Below, piece after piece: positions 25,851 to 33,151 of a stretch of DNA of 64,000 nucleotides (position 1 is the stretch's first letter; each line of letters begins with the position of its first letter). This DNA comes from Bradyrhizobium sp. AT1 (GTDB taxonomy: Bacteria; Pseudomonadota; Alphaproteobacteria; Rhizobiales; Xanthobacteraceae): NCBI RefSeq assembly GCF_001590795.1, contig NZ_JXDL01000001.1:750774-814773 (forward strand), given 5' to 3'. The notes under the pieces were generated by a model that searched no databases, had not been told where the DNA came from, and saw only the letters and a list, made by a program, of their open reading frames with translations. The position numbers were made by a program, and so were the translations under genes.

Positions 25851-26533
25851 GCGGAAACCACCGAGGCCGGCGTCGGAAGCAGATGCTCGCGCAACGCCGT
25901 CCAGACGCGGGCCGCAACCGTGTCCGGATCGGAGTTCGCGTCGATCAGCACGCAGCGCGCGGGATCGTCCGCAGCGATCTTGCGATAGGCCTCGCGCAGG
26001 CCCTGGTGGAAGCTCAGCTGCTCGCTCTCGAACCGGTCAGGCGTGCCGCTGCCGCGGCGCGCGGCGGCGCGCTGCAGGCCGATCTCGACTGGCAGATCGA
26101 GAATGATGGTGAGATCAGGCTTGAGATCACCGATCGTGACCCGCTGCATCGCGTTGATCAGCCCGGCCGGCACGCGGCCGAGGCTGCCCTGATAGGCGCG
26201 CGTGGAATCGGCGAAACGGTCACACAGCACCCACGTGCCCTGGTTCAGTGCAGGCAGGATCACGGTACGGACATGGTCATCGCGCGCGGCGGCAAACAGC
26301 AGCGTCTCCGCCTCGGGACCGAGCAGCCTGCCCATGCCCGACAGCACCAGATGACGCATGATCTCGGCGCCCGGCGAGCCGCCCGGCTCACGCGTGACCC
26401 GGATGCGCAACTTTGCTGCCTTGAGGCGGTCGGCCAGCCTCTTGATCTGGGTCGACTTGCCGGTGCCCTCGCCGCCTTCAAAGGTGATGAAGCGTCCGCG
26501 CCCGGACGGTCGCTGTGCCACGCTCTCACTCAT
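25847..26533 (-). CDS. tmk: Thymidylate kinase
   Basis: The 228-residue enzyme phosphorylates dTMP to dTDP in the cytoplasm. The P-loop FEGGEGTGKSTQ lies near residue 18, the DR(F) substrate motif is CDRFADSTRAYQG, and EPGG follows the base-binding strand (VTREPGGSPGAE). A lid segment with arginines (QRAAARRGSGTPDRFE) is present. About 14 residues before the core are extra and polar. The start lies two bases after the dac stop and the end overlaps holB by four bases, so expression is tightly linked to peptidoglycan and replication genes. Confidence 0.95.
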   Translation of the reverse strand: MSESVAQRPSGRGRFITFEGGEGTGKSTQIKRLADRLKAAKLRIRVTREPGGSPGAEIMRHLVLSGMGRLLGPEAETLLFAAARDDHVRTVILPALNQGTWVLCDRFADSTRAYQGSLGRVPAGLINAMQRVTIGDLKPDLTIILDLPVEIGLQRAAARRGSGTPDRFESEQLSFHQGLREAYRKIAADDPARCVLIDANSDPDTVAARVWTALREHLLPTPASVVSA

Positions 26534-26535
26534 GG

Positions 26536-27798
26536 TCAGAGCTTCTCGGCGCCCGCGCGGAACATGCCGATCACGAGCTCGCTGGCGCCGTCGATCGCGC
26601 GTCGCACGGTCGAGCCGGTGCCGACCGCTTCGGCCGCATAGACCGGCGTCTCCACCGCGATGTTGCCGCTGCGCCAGACCCTGACCACGCCGACCCGCTG
26701 GCCGGCCTCGACCGGCGCCCGCACCGGGCCGCTATAGACAACGCGCGCAATCAGCTTGTCGCTGCCGTTCTTGTGCACCATCACCTTCACCGGCGTCTTG
26801 GCGACGAGCTTGACCGAGCGGCTCTCGCCGCCGAACACCTTGGCGTAGCCGACGGGCTGCTCGGCCGCGATCAGCGTGCGGGTCTCGAAATTACGGAACC
26901 CCCATTCCAGCATCTTCTTGGCTTCGGTGGCGCGATCCTCGGGGTCTTCCAGGCCGTTGACGACGACGATCAGCCGCGTGCCGTTCTGCACCGCCGAGCC
27001 GACCATGCCGTAGCCGCCTTCCTTGGTGTAGCCGGTCTTGAGGCCGTCGGCGCCTTCCATCGAATTGAGCAACGGATTGCGGTTGGGCTGGCGGATCTTG
27101 TTCCAGGTGTACTCCTTCTCGCCGAACAGTTTGTAGAACTCGGGAAAGTCCAGGATGATGTGGCGCGCGAGCACGCCGAGCTCGCGCACCGTCATCTTGT
27201 TGGCGGGGTCGGGCAGCCCGTTGGAATTGCCGAAGGTCGATTTGGTCATGCCGAGCTCGCGGGCGCGCTTGGTCATGAAGTCGGCCGCGAAGATCTTCTC
27301 GTTGCCGGCCATGGCCTCGGCGAGCGCGATACAGGCGTCGTTGCCGCTCTGGATGATCGCGCCGTGCAGGAGATCGTCGACCGAGACCTTGCTGTTGATG
27401 GCGGCGAACATGGTCGAGCCGCCCGAGGGCGCGCCGCCCCGGCGCCAGGCGTTCTCGCTGATCCGGTACTCGTCGGTCAGCTTGATGTCGCCTTTCTTGA
27501 TGGCGTTGAAGACGACCTCTGCCGTCATCAGCTTCATCATGCTGGAGGGCGCGCGCAGCTCATCGGCGTTCTTCTCGAACAGCACGCTGCCTGAGGACGC
27601 CTCGATCAGGATCGCGGTCGGGGCATCGCCGTCGAAGCCGGAATCCTCGGTTTTCTTCGCGCCCTGGACGCTCTGGTTGGCGGCCAGAAGCGCCCCGCTC
27701 CAGCCGACGCTTCCCACCAAAATCATCGCCATCAGGCCGCGCGCCAGCGCTCCGGCGGTGAAGCGGATGCGTCGAAGCGAAGAAGGACGAAATGCCAT
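26536..27798 (-). CDS. dac: D-alanyl-D-alanine carboxypeptidase (class C low-molecular-weight PBP)
   Basis: This penicillin-binding protein trims the terminal D-Ala from peptidoglycan stem peptides. It is 420 residues with an N-terminal membrane/signal segment (ARGLMAMILVGSVGWSGALLA). The active-site motifs are S86-M-M-K89 in PSSMMKLM, SGN in IQSGNDACIAL, and KTG in LKTGYTKEGGYG. A C-terminal beta domain follows (VKLVAKTPVKVMVHKNGSD) and ends with an amphipathic tail (SELVIGMFRAGAEKL) that usually anchors DacA/DacF proteins to the inner membrane. The start at 27798 was chosen for the signal peptide; upstream in-frame sequence is Arg-rich and unlikely to be coding. It lies two bases before tmk. 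Confidence 0.92.
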   Translation of the reverse strand: MAFRPSSLRRIRFTAGALARGLMAMILVGSVGWSGALLAANQSVQGAKKTEDSGFDGDAPTAILIEASSGSVLFEKNADELRAPSSMMKLMTAEVVFNAIKKGDIKLTDEYRISENAWRRGGAPSGGSTMFAAINSKVSVDDLLHGAIIQSGNDACIALAEAMAGNEKIFAADFMTKRARELGMTKSTFGNSNGLPDPANKMTVRELGVLARHIILDFPEFYKLFGEKEYTWNKIRQPNRNPLLNSMEGADGLKTGYTKEGGYGMVGSAVQNGTRLIVVVNGLEDPEDRATEAKKMLEWGFRNFETRTLIAAEQPVGYAKVFGGESRSVKLVAKTPVKVMVHKNGSDKLIARVVYSGPVRAPVEAGQRVGVVRVWRSGNIAVETPVYAAEAVGTGSTVRRAIDGASELVIGMFRAGAEKL

Positions 27799-27950
27799 GG
27801 CCAAGCCCTGAGAGCGGCGTTCTAACAGCTGGAACCGGGGCGAACAACACGAGGTTGGACGCCTGCCGCGAGATTGCACGATTCTCGCCGCGCCCCTATC
27901 GTGGCGCCTCATGTTTCGCGACCAAACCCCTGAAACAAGGCGGAAAAGCG

Positions 27951-28904
27951 ATGTCCTCAACCCGCGTGATCAAGACCAACGGCATCGATCTCTTCATCCG
28001 CGAAGCCGGCCAGGGTCCGCTGGTGGTGCTGTGCCATGGCTGGCCGGAACTGTCCTACTCCTGGCGCCACCAGATCCCTGCGCTGGCCGAGGCCGGGTTT
28101 CACGTCGTCGCCCCCGACATGCGCGGCTACGGCCAAAGCGCGGCGCCGCCTGACGTGGCCGCCTACTCGATCTTCGACACGGTCGGCGATGTGGTCGGTC
28201 TCGTGCAGGCCCTCGGCGAGACCAAGGCGATGGTGGTCGGCCACGATTGGGGGGCGCCGGTGGCCTGGCACGCGGCGCTGTTCCGGCCCGACATCTTCAC
28301 GGCGGTCGCGGGCCTGAGCGTTCCGCCGCCGTTCCGCGGCCGCGGCAAGCCGCTCGACCTGCTCCGCCAGGGCGGCGTCACCAATTTCTACTGGCAGTAT
28401 TTCCAGGCGCCCGGCGTCGCCGAGGCCGAGCTGGAGCGCGACGTCGCCCACACCATGCGCATCGTGCTCGGAGGACGGGGCCTGGCCGATCCCACCGCCG
28501 CCATGTTCGTGCAGGAGGGCCAGGGCTTTCTCAGCCACGCGACCGCCGAGGAGCCGCTGCCCGGCTGGCTCAGCGAGGCGGATCTGGCCTATTTCACCGA
28601 GAGCTTCCGCAAGTCCGGCTTTCGCGGCGGACTGAACTGGTACCGCAACATCGACCGCAATTGGGAGCTGACGGCGCCCTGGCAGGATGCGCAGATCCGT
28701 CAGCCTTCGCTGTTCATTGCCGGCTCCAAGGACGCCGTCATCACCGGCCTGATCGGCGCCAAGCGCGTCAACGAGCTCGAGCGCGTGCTGCCCAATCTCA
28801 AGCGAAAGCTGATCATCGAGGGCGCCGGCCATTGGGTGCAGCAGGAATGCGCCGAGGAGGTCAACGCAGCGCTCGTGAAGTTCCTGAGGGAGAGCGCGGC
28901 CTAA
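27951..28904 (+). CDS. Alpha/beta hydrolase, epoxide hydrolase-like
   Basis: This 317-residue cytoplasmic enzyme has the epoxide hydrolase signature: oxyanion motif HGWPELSYSWRHQ at about 29, nucleophile Asp99 in GHDWGA, cap-domain tyrosines (YWQYFQ and NWYRNIDRNWEL) and catalytic His in EGAGHWVQQE. Asp rather than Ser as nucleophile separates it from esterases; haloalkane dehalogenases are an alternative, but NWYRN favours an epoxide hydrolase. A GG-rich ribosome site (AAGGCGGA) precedes the ATG. It is the only rightward gene inside a leftward housekeeping string, and its TAA overlaps the rlpA TAG on the other strand, which suggests insertion into an older rlpA-dac pair. Confidence 0.85.
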   Translation: MSSTRVIKTNGIDLFIREAGQGPLVVLCHGWPELSYSWRHQIPALAEAGFHVVAPDMRGYGQSAAPPDVAAYSIFDTVGDVVGLVQALGETKAMVVGHDWGAPVAWHAALFRPDIFTAVAGLSVPPPFRGRGKPLDLLRQGGVTNFYWQYFQAPGVAEAELERDVAHTMRIVLGGRGLADPTAAMFVQEGQGFLSHATAEEPLPGWLSEADLAYFTESFRKSGFRGGLNWYRNIDRNWELTAPWQDAQIRQPSLFIAGSKDAVITGLIGAKRVNELERVLPNLKRKLIIEGAGHWVQQECAEEVNAALVKFLRESAA

Positions 28905-29827
28905 TAGAGCCCGCGGCCGCTCAGAATGCTGCGGGCCTCGGCTGCGCCGTCGGCCGATGAGGGCGCGCTCTCGGCGGCGTAGCGGCCGTCTTCCTCATAG
29001 GACACCGCGCGGGCGTTCTGGACCGCCCGGCCGCGGCTGCGGCTCGAGGCCGACATTTCCGAGGTCGCATTGAGCGAGGCCATGTCGGCGGAGGTGTTGC
29101 CGAGATTATAGGGCCGCCCCTCCGGCATCGGCACGTCGCCGCGAATGGCGCTGCGGCTCGATCCCGGCAATTCCGGCACGAAGGGCTTTGCCGAGGCGAC
29201 CCGGACCATCGAGGGCGACGGCGCCGGCACGCCGGTGCGCAGGGTTGCCAGAAGCTGACGGTCGTCGGAGCCTTCCAGCGGCGCCCGGCCGACATATTCG
29301 ACACGGACCTTGGCGACACCATTTCCTTTGAATTCAAGGAGTTCGGCGGCCTTGTTCGAGACGTCGATGAGGCGGTTGCCGTGATAGGGTCCGCGGTCAT
29401 TGACGCGGACGATCAGCGACTTGCCGTTTGAGACGTTGGTCACCCGCGCGTAGGACGGCATCGGCAGGGTCGGATGCGCCGCGGTCAGCGAGGTCATGTC
29501 GAACACTTCGCCGTTGGCGGTCAGGCGACCGTGGAAATCGTCGCCGTACCAGGACGCCATGCCCTCGGCGCGGTAGTTGACGTCCTCCTCCGGCACGTAG
29601 GTCCGGCCAGCCACGACATAGGGCTTGCCGACGCGGTAGGTGCCGCCGCCCTTCGGGACCGGCTCGCCGAAAGCCACAACCCGGGGGCTCGAGGACACGC
29701 CGTATTTCGGATCGACGCGGCTGGCGAATTTGTTGGAGGAGGCGCAGTTGGCAAGCACAACGCAGGTCGCGACCGCCGCAACACCGCGTGCGGCCCGCAA
29801 AACCGAATCTGACCGTCGGATCCCCAT
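28901..29827 (-). CDS. rlpA: RlpA-like septal ring lytic transglycosylase / lipoprotein
   Basis: The 308-residue outer-membrane lipoprotein has the lipobox VLANC about 27 residues in. The double-psi beta-barrel domain is clear: EGMASWYGDDFHGRLTANGE, followed by TAAHPTLPMPSYARV, VRVNDRGPYHGNRLIDVS and AAELL. RlpA cleaves peptidoglycan strands lacking stem peptides during cell separation in some bacteria. No C-terminal SPOR domain is present; instead there is a low-complexity Ser/Ala/Arg-rich tail. The start at 29827 gives a lipoprotein signal, while the longer frame adds an unlikely Arg-rich leader. In many alphaproteobacteria it directly precedes dac; here an opposite-strand gene lies between them. 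Confidence 0.9.
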   Translation of the reverse strand: MGIRRSDSVLRAARGVAAVATCVVLANCASSNKFASRVDPKYGVSSSPRVVAFGEPVPKGGGTYRVGKPYVVAGRTYVPEEDVNYRAEGMASWYGDDFHGRLTANGEVFDMTSLTAAHPTLPMPSYARVTNVSNGKSLIVRVNDRGPYHGNRLIDVSNKAAELLEFKGNGVAKVRVEYVGRAPLEGSDDRQLLATLRTGVPAPSPSMVRVASAKPFVPELPGSSRSAIRGDVPMPEGRPYNLGNTSADMASLNATSEMSASSRSRGRAVQNARAVSYEEDGRYAAESAPSSADGAAEARSILSGRGLY

Positions 29828-30183
29828 GCGCCCCAAATACCACTTTGCCGGAGGCGCACCCATCCCGCTTTGGCTACGGGGAGCGCTGTCCGGTCGTCTG
29901 ATCCGAGCCGGCCCACCACCGTCTCGGAAGCAGTAACGATAACGCAACCCGAACACGGCGGAAATGGGGAGCCCACAGCGATCCCGCCGGGATGGTAAAC
30001 GGGACGTTCGCATTTTTCCGTTGTTCTACGGAGCGATGGCGCCTGCTCTGTGCCACGGCTGGACATTCTGTTGCGCCAAATCCTCACTCCACCCCCATTG
30101 TCGCTGCCCTCATTGGAATTCTTTTGACTGTGCAAGGCCGCACGCGCTTTCTCGAATGCAAGGGCGGGATTTGGAATTTAACG
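29828..30183. other. Intergenic region with the rlpA promoter
   Basis: This roughly 350-base gap separates divergent transcription of rlpA and the tiny gene at 30184. Weak frames here show no family resemblance. No clear FixK-type site was found; TTGACTGTGCAA near 30126 has the right halves but spacing two bases short. Nothing else was recognised. Confidence 0.4.
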
Positions 30184-30273
30184 ATGATCGAGACGGTTTC
30201 GGCACTGATGGGTCTGGTAAGCGCGGGGATCTTCCTGGCCCATGCGTTTGAAGGTTACCGCACGAGGGCCTGA
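30184..30273 (+). CDS. Tiny putative membrane protein, 29 aa
   Basis: The frame encodes MIETVSALMGLVSAGIFLAH followed by AFEGYRTRA: one hydrophobic helix and a short basic tail, the pattern of a single-span membrane microprotein. The frame continues upstream without stops, but only this ATG gives a sensible product. The ribosome site is weak. The codons keep high GC at third positions. I recall similar short sequences in rhizobial genomes, but I cannot verify this here. Function is unknown. Confidence 0.5.
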   Translation: MIETVSALMGLVSAGIFLAHAFEGYRTRA

Positions 30274-30376
30274 AGGCACTCGCGCGAACGGCAAGCATCA
30301 CCTCTTTCAAGACGGCGCGTTCGGCGAATTTTGATCGATCCGACCGAGCATCGAAGACGAGAGCGGCAGGTGTCCC

Positions 30377-30475
30377 ATGCGCAACCATGACCTGGTATCT
30401 GACAGCTTCCTGGCATTGACTGCGGGCGGTTTGGTGCTGCTCTGCTCGAGCCTCGTGGCACTGGCCTTCGCCTGA
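30377..30475 (+). CDS. Tiny putative membrane protein, 32 aa
   Basis: The product has a polar start (MRNHDLVSDSF) and one long hydrophobic helix (LALTAGGLVLLCSSLVALA) ending at the C-terminus, so it could be a tail-anchored or single-span peptide. A partial ribosome site (GCAGG) lies about eight bases before the ATG. It is too short for codon statistics to decide. It lies in a row of three very small same-strand frames. Function is unknown. Confidence 0.4.
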   Translation: MRNHDLVSDSFLALTAGGLVLLCSSLVALAFA

Positions 30476-30630
30476 ACGTCGGCGCCGCTTTCCCGTTTTC
30501 GAACCACACCACCAGCGCGATGCAGCATCGCAATCCCCTGGGATTGCTCTACTCCCGTTTAGTTGATTGAATTTCCGCATTCGACGCCTCGACTCATTTC
30601 AAGAGGCCCTCACCAACGAAGGTGACGCAA

Positions 30631-30759
30631 ATGCTTGCCGAGAAGTTTTTCCTGGTTCTGGAATCCCTGATCCGTGGCGACCGCACCTATCCGGACGGAA
30701 GCCCCCGGGTGATCAGCACGTCCCAGCACATCCCGGTGAAGCTGGCTGGTCAGAATTAG
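30631..30759 (+). CDS. Small conserved-looking protein, 42 aa
   Basis: The frame encodes MLAEKFFLVLESLIRGDRT followed by YPDGSPRVISTSQHIPVKLAGQN. An AAGGTG ribosome site lies seven bases before the ATG, which strongly supports translation. There is no membrane span; an amphipathic helix is followed by a Pro-containing strand region. I recall similar short proteins ending in IPVKL in Bradyrhizobium, but the function is unknown. It ends 25 bases before the convergent stop of the next gene. Confidence 0.6.
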   Translation: MLAEKFFLVLESLIRGDRTYPDGSPRVISTSQHIPVKLAGQN

Positions 30760-30783
30760 CCCGCACCGTCAGGCTGCACGCCC

Positions 30784-31074
30784 TTAGCGCAGGCCCAGCA
30801 GGGAGCGACGATATAGGCCGTCGCGGGCTTCGTTCTGGCAGACGAAGCTGCCGTCGAACCCCAGGCCGTACCGCTTCTGCCCCTTGCGGTAGTAGACCCC
30901 TTTCTTGAAGTTGAGCCAGACCACCTTGTCGCGCGGACAATGACGCTGCGCCTGCGCCTCGTAGCGAAACGGCGTCAGAGGCGTCGCCGAGACCTCGGTG
31001 GAGCCGGCGCCAACCATGAGCACACCGGCGAGTGCGATCCCGCTGGCCCATCTGCCGAAGCTTCCCCTACTCAC
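30784..31074 (-). CDS. Small secreted protein with signal peptide, 96 aa
   Basis: The frame starts at GTG (31074), eight or so bases after a GGGAGG ribosome site. The first 30 residues are a Sec signal (SGIALAGVLMVGAGSTEVSA). The mature protein holds CPRDKVVWLNFKKGVYYRKGQKRYG followed by FVCQNEA, with two cysteines about 32 residues apart, likely a disulfide in the periplasm. The VVW-N-KKGVYY-KGQKRYG pattern recurs in a family of short secreted rhizobial proteins I recognise only by appearance. Function is unknown. Confidence 0.7.
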   Translation of the reverse strand: MSRGSFGRWASGIALAGVLMVGAGSTEVSATPLTPFRYEAQAQRHCPRDKVVWLNFKKGVYYRKGQKRYGLGFDGSFVCQNEARDGLYRRSLLGLR

Positions 31075-31136
31075 TCCCCGCCTCCCGATCCGGCCGTCGC
31101 ACGATGGCCGCGAGGCACGCTAGCACGAAACGGATC

Positions 31137-31263
31137 ATGATGAGCGTGCCGGCGCTGATCGGCGTCGTGATGATCTCGAACCATCACCTTCATCCTCTCG
31201 GCGATCGGCATTGCCTTCGTCGACAGGCTCAGCGATTCCGGAATGCGCAAGCACGCCGAGTGA
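31137..31263 (+). pseudogene. Probable frameshifted small membrane-protein gene
   Basis: Two frames join into one sensible product. From ATG ATG at 31137 the sequence reads MMSVPALIGVVMIS; the other frame then gives TITFILSAIGIAFVDRLSDS and GMRKHAE before the stop at 31261. Removing one A at 31179/31180 fuses them into a 41-residue single-span membrane protein. As written, the first frame continues into an unlikely Arg/Pro-rich sequence. This is either a real frameshift or a sequencing error. Confidence 0.45.
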
Positions 31264-31281
31264 GGCGCAACGGATCGCCGT

Positions 31282-31602
31282 CTATTGCTTGTCTGCTTCG
31301 AGCTGCGCCAGCGCCTGATGCAGGCACTCCTGGAGCTTCAGCGCGACCTGCTCGCGCGCAAGGCCCGTGCCGGCAAGATCGTTCGCCACCTTGTCCAGCA
31401 CCTCGTCCATGGTCCGGTCTTCCAGATGGTCCGTTACCAGCCTCGTCGCATAGCTGGCCGCGGCATCGCCGCTGAGGCCAAGCCGGCCTGCGGCCCAGAG
31501 ACCGAGCAGCTTGTTGGACCGGGCGGTGGCCCTGAACATGAGCTCCTCGTCGTGGACAAATTTGGCCTCAAAGCCCTGCTCGCGCTTGTCGAACGTGGTC
31601 AT
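31282..31602 (-). CDS. DUF1476 protein, probable F1-ATPase zeta inhibitor subunit
   Basis: This 106-residue cytoplasmic protein matches DUF1476, the alphaproteobacterial zeta subunit that blocks ATP hydrolysis by the F1 ATPase. It has MTTFDKREQGFEAKFVHDEE at the N-terminus, the part that inserts into F1, then RATARSNKLLGLWAAGRLGL and a helical C-terminus. The start at 31602 has GGAG six bases before it, so the frame's earlier ATG four codons upstream is not used. The middle (DAAASYATRLVTDHLEDRTM) departs from the forms I remember, and bradyrhizobia often hold more than one copy, so its inhibitory strength is uncertain. Confidence 0.85.
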   Translation of the reverse strand: MTTFDKREQGFEAKFVHDEELMFRATARSNKLLGLWAAGRLGLSGDAAASYATRLVTDHLEDRTMDEVLDKVANDLAGTGLAREQVALKLQECLHQALAQLEADKQ

Positions 31603-31856
31603 GGTCAGCTCCATTGCGCTTTCGCTGATGAGGGTCGGACTGACTGGGGCAAACGCCTCCGTGGTTCACGATGGTTTGGGACCATTCGAAGCTTCCGGCG
31701 GAAGCCAAACGCCGTCAAGCCTGCCGTCAGCCCCGGCCGGCCACGGGCATGCCCGCACAAGCCCGGCGCCAGCCAACCCGGCCAAGCTGAGATTGTTTAC
31801 CATTTGTTAAGCAGACTCAGCGCCGCATAGGCTTGGGACACACCGAGAGCTGACGC

Positions 31857-32081
31857 ATGAACAAAGAGCTGCGGGAGTTTCGACGGCTTGAACGGGTCTG
31901 CCTGGAGCAGGCCGCCCTCTCCACCATGGACCTGACGCGAACAGGGCTGCTCAAGGTCGCCGAGGATTGTCGGGTCGCGGCCGAAGCGATCGAGGCACGA
32001 ATGCCCCGCGGCGCCTTCGCGGGAGCCGTCCAGGCGCTCGTCCTGGCCTTGAGTTCAACGCGGATGTCGAGCCGGCTCTAG
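31857..32081 (+). CDS. Small hypothetical protein, 74 aa
   Basis: The protein starts MNKELREFRRLERVCLEQAA and continues as an amphipathic helical stretch (TRTGLLKVAEDCRVAAEAIEA), resembling short helical proteins common in Bradyrhizobium with the pattern EYRRLE-C-QQAAL-A, where C is a conserved cysteine. It is cytoplasmic, with no membrane span. The last 25 residues look less conserved, so the authentic end may differ in relatives. The ribosome site (GAGAGCTGACGC) is moderate. Function is unknown. Confidence 0.65.
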   Translation: MNKELREFRRLERVCLEQAALSTMDLTRTGLLKVAEDCRVAAEAIEARMPRGAFAGAVQALVLALSSTRMSSRL

Positions 32082-32126
32082 CCGCCAGCGCCCGCCCGAA
32101 GATGTGCTGGCGCAGGGCGCGCGAGA

Positions 32127-32318
32127 TCAGCCTTTCGGCGCCGCGGCTTCGCGCGCCAGCCGCTCGGCCTTCAGCCGCTCCTTGTTGGCGTAAAACGCCT
32201 TCTGCGCCTCTTCATGGTCGCGCATGGCCTTTTCGGCCTCGACTCGGCGTGTCGCATCGCGCGCCTGGCGCTGCTCGGGGGTCAGGGGTTTGCGTCGGAA
32301 TGAAACGTCTTCAGTCAT
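32127..32318 (-). CDS. Small charged helical protein, 63 aa
   Basis: The product MTEDVSFRRKPLTPEQRQAR, then a long run of Ala, Glu, Lys and Arg (RRVEAEKAMRDHEEAQKAF), predicts one continuous charged helix with no membrane part. The sequence pattern FRRKPLTPEQRQARDA is one I have seen in short alphaproteobacterial proteins. The ribosome site is weak. It could bind a nucleic acid or a partner protein through its basic helix, but that is speculative. Confidence 0.65.
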   Translation of the reverse strand: MTEDVSFRRKPLTPEQRQARDATRRVEAEKAMRDHEEAQKAFYANKERLKAERLAREAAAPKG

Positions 32319-32485
32319 GGCCGGATAACGCGGCCGTGAGGAAAAAGTTCCTCGTCTGGCCGACTGTGCTCAACCAAAATTCGAAAAACAACCCCATGCA
32401 CAGTAGCCATGTAGTTGTAAAATAACTCGTTTTTTCGAGGCGTCGCGAACGCCGATTTGCGCCGTCGGGCAAAACAGCGACATCG

Positions 32486-33151
32486 CTAGATCTCGATGTC
32501 TGCAATGACAGGCAAATGGTCCGAATAGGCCCTCGCCGCCGTGTCGGTCCATACTTTCCCGATCGGGCTGTCGGAGGTCGCATAGATCCGGTCGAGCCGC
32601 ATCAAGGGCAAAGCCGACGGGAAAGTTCGCAGCCGCGTCCGGTTCGGGCAGACTTGCGCCAGCACGCGCCGAACCGATCTCACCCAGAACCAGTCGTTGA
32701 AATCGCCAAGGACGACCGTCCTGGCCGGCTTGACCAGGCTGACCAGGGCCTGGGCCTGCGCATAGCGCTCGTGGATGCTGAGGCCAAGATGCGTGGCGAC
32801 CACGCGCACGTGACCGGCCGGCGTCAGCAGGCTTGTCGCGATGGCCCGCCGCGGCTCGCGCTCCCGGTAGGACACGTCGACGATCTCCGGCTCACCTGCG
32901 AACGGAAACCGGCTCAGGAGCATCTGACCGTAGTCGCCATCCTTCGTGACGATCGACTTGGCGTGAACGCGATGATCGCCGACGACGCTCGCCAGCTTCA
33001 CGAACGGATCGTCCGAGCGCGACCGCGAATCCACCTCCTGAAGCGCGACGACATCAGGGGTCCATTTGCGAACGATCGAGCAAACCCCTTCCAGATCGAA
33101 CTTCGGATTGAGGTTGAACGTGCCGTGGACATTCCACGTCATGAAGCGCAT
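32486..33151 (-). CDS. Endonuclease/exonuclease/phosphatase family protein, 221 aa
   Basis: The protein has the EEP fold motifs: MRFMTWNVHGTF (metal Asn), VVALQEVDSRS (metal Glu), VVATHLGL, VVLGDFNDW (catalytic Asp-x-Asn) and SDHLPVIADIEI (Asp-His pair). Such enzymes hydrolyse phosphodiesters in DNA, lipids or inositol phosphates. No signal peptide is seen. Its start overlaps the stop of the preceding phospholipase D-like gene by one base, so the two are co-translated. This pairing with a PLD/VTT protein is recurrent in rhizobia and suggests joint action on a lipid head group or membrane substrate, though the substrate is unknown. Confidence 0.88.
   Translation of the reverse strand: MRFMTWNVHGTFNLNPKFDLEGVCSIVRKWTPDVVALQEVDSRSRSDDPFVKLASVVGDHRVHAKSIVTKDGDYGQMLLSRFPFAGEPEIVDVSYREREPRRAIATSLLTPAGHVRVVATHLGLSIHERYAQAQALVSLVKPARTVVLGDFNDWFWVRSVRRVLAQVCPNRTRLRTFPSALPLMRLDRIYATSDSPIGKVWTDTAARAYSDHLPVIADIEI

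Noticed and set aside
30126..30137. TTGACTGTGCAA as a FixK box
   Set aside because: The two half-sites are two bases too close together for a CRP/FNR-type dimer.
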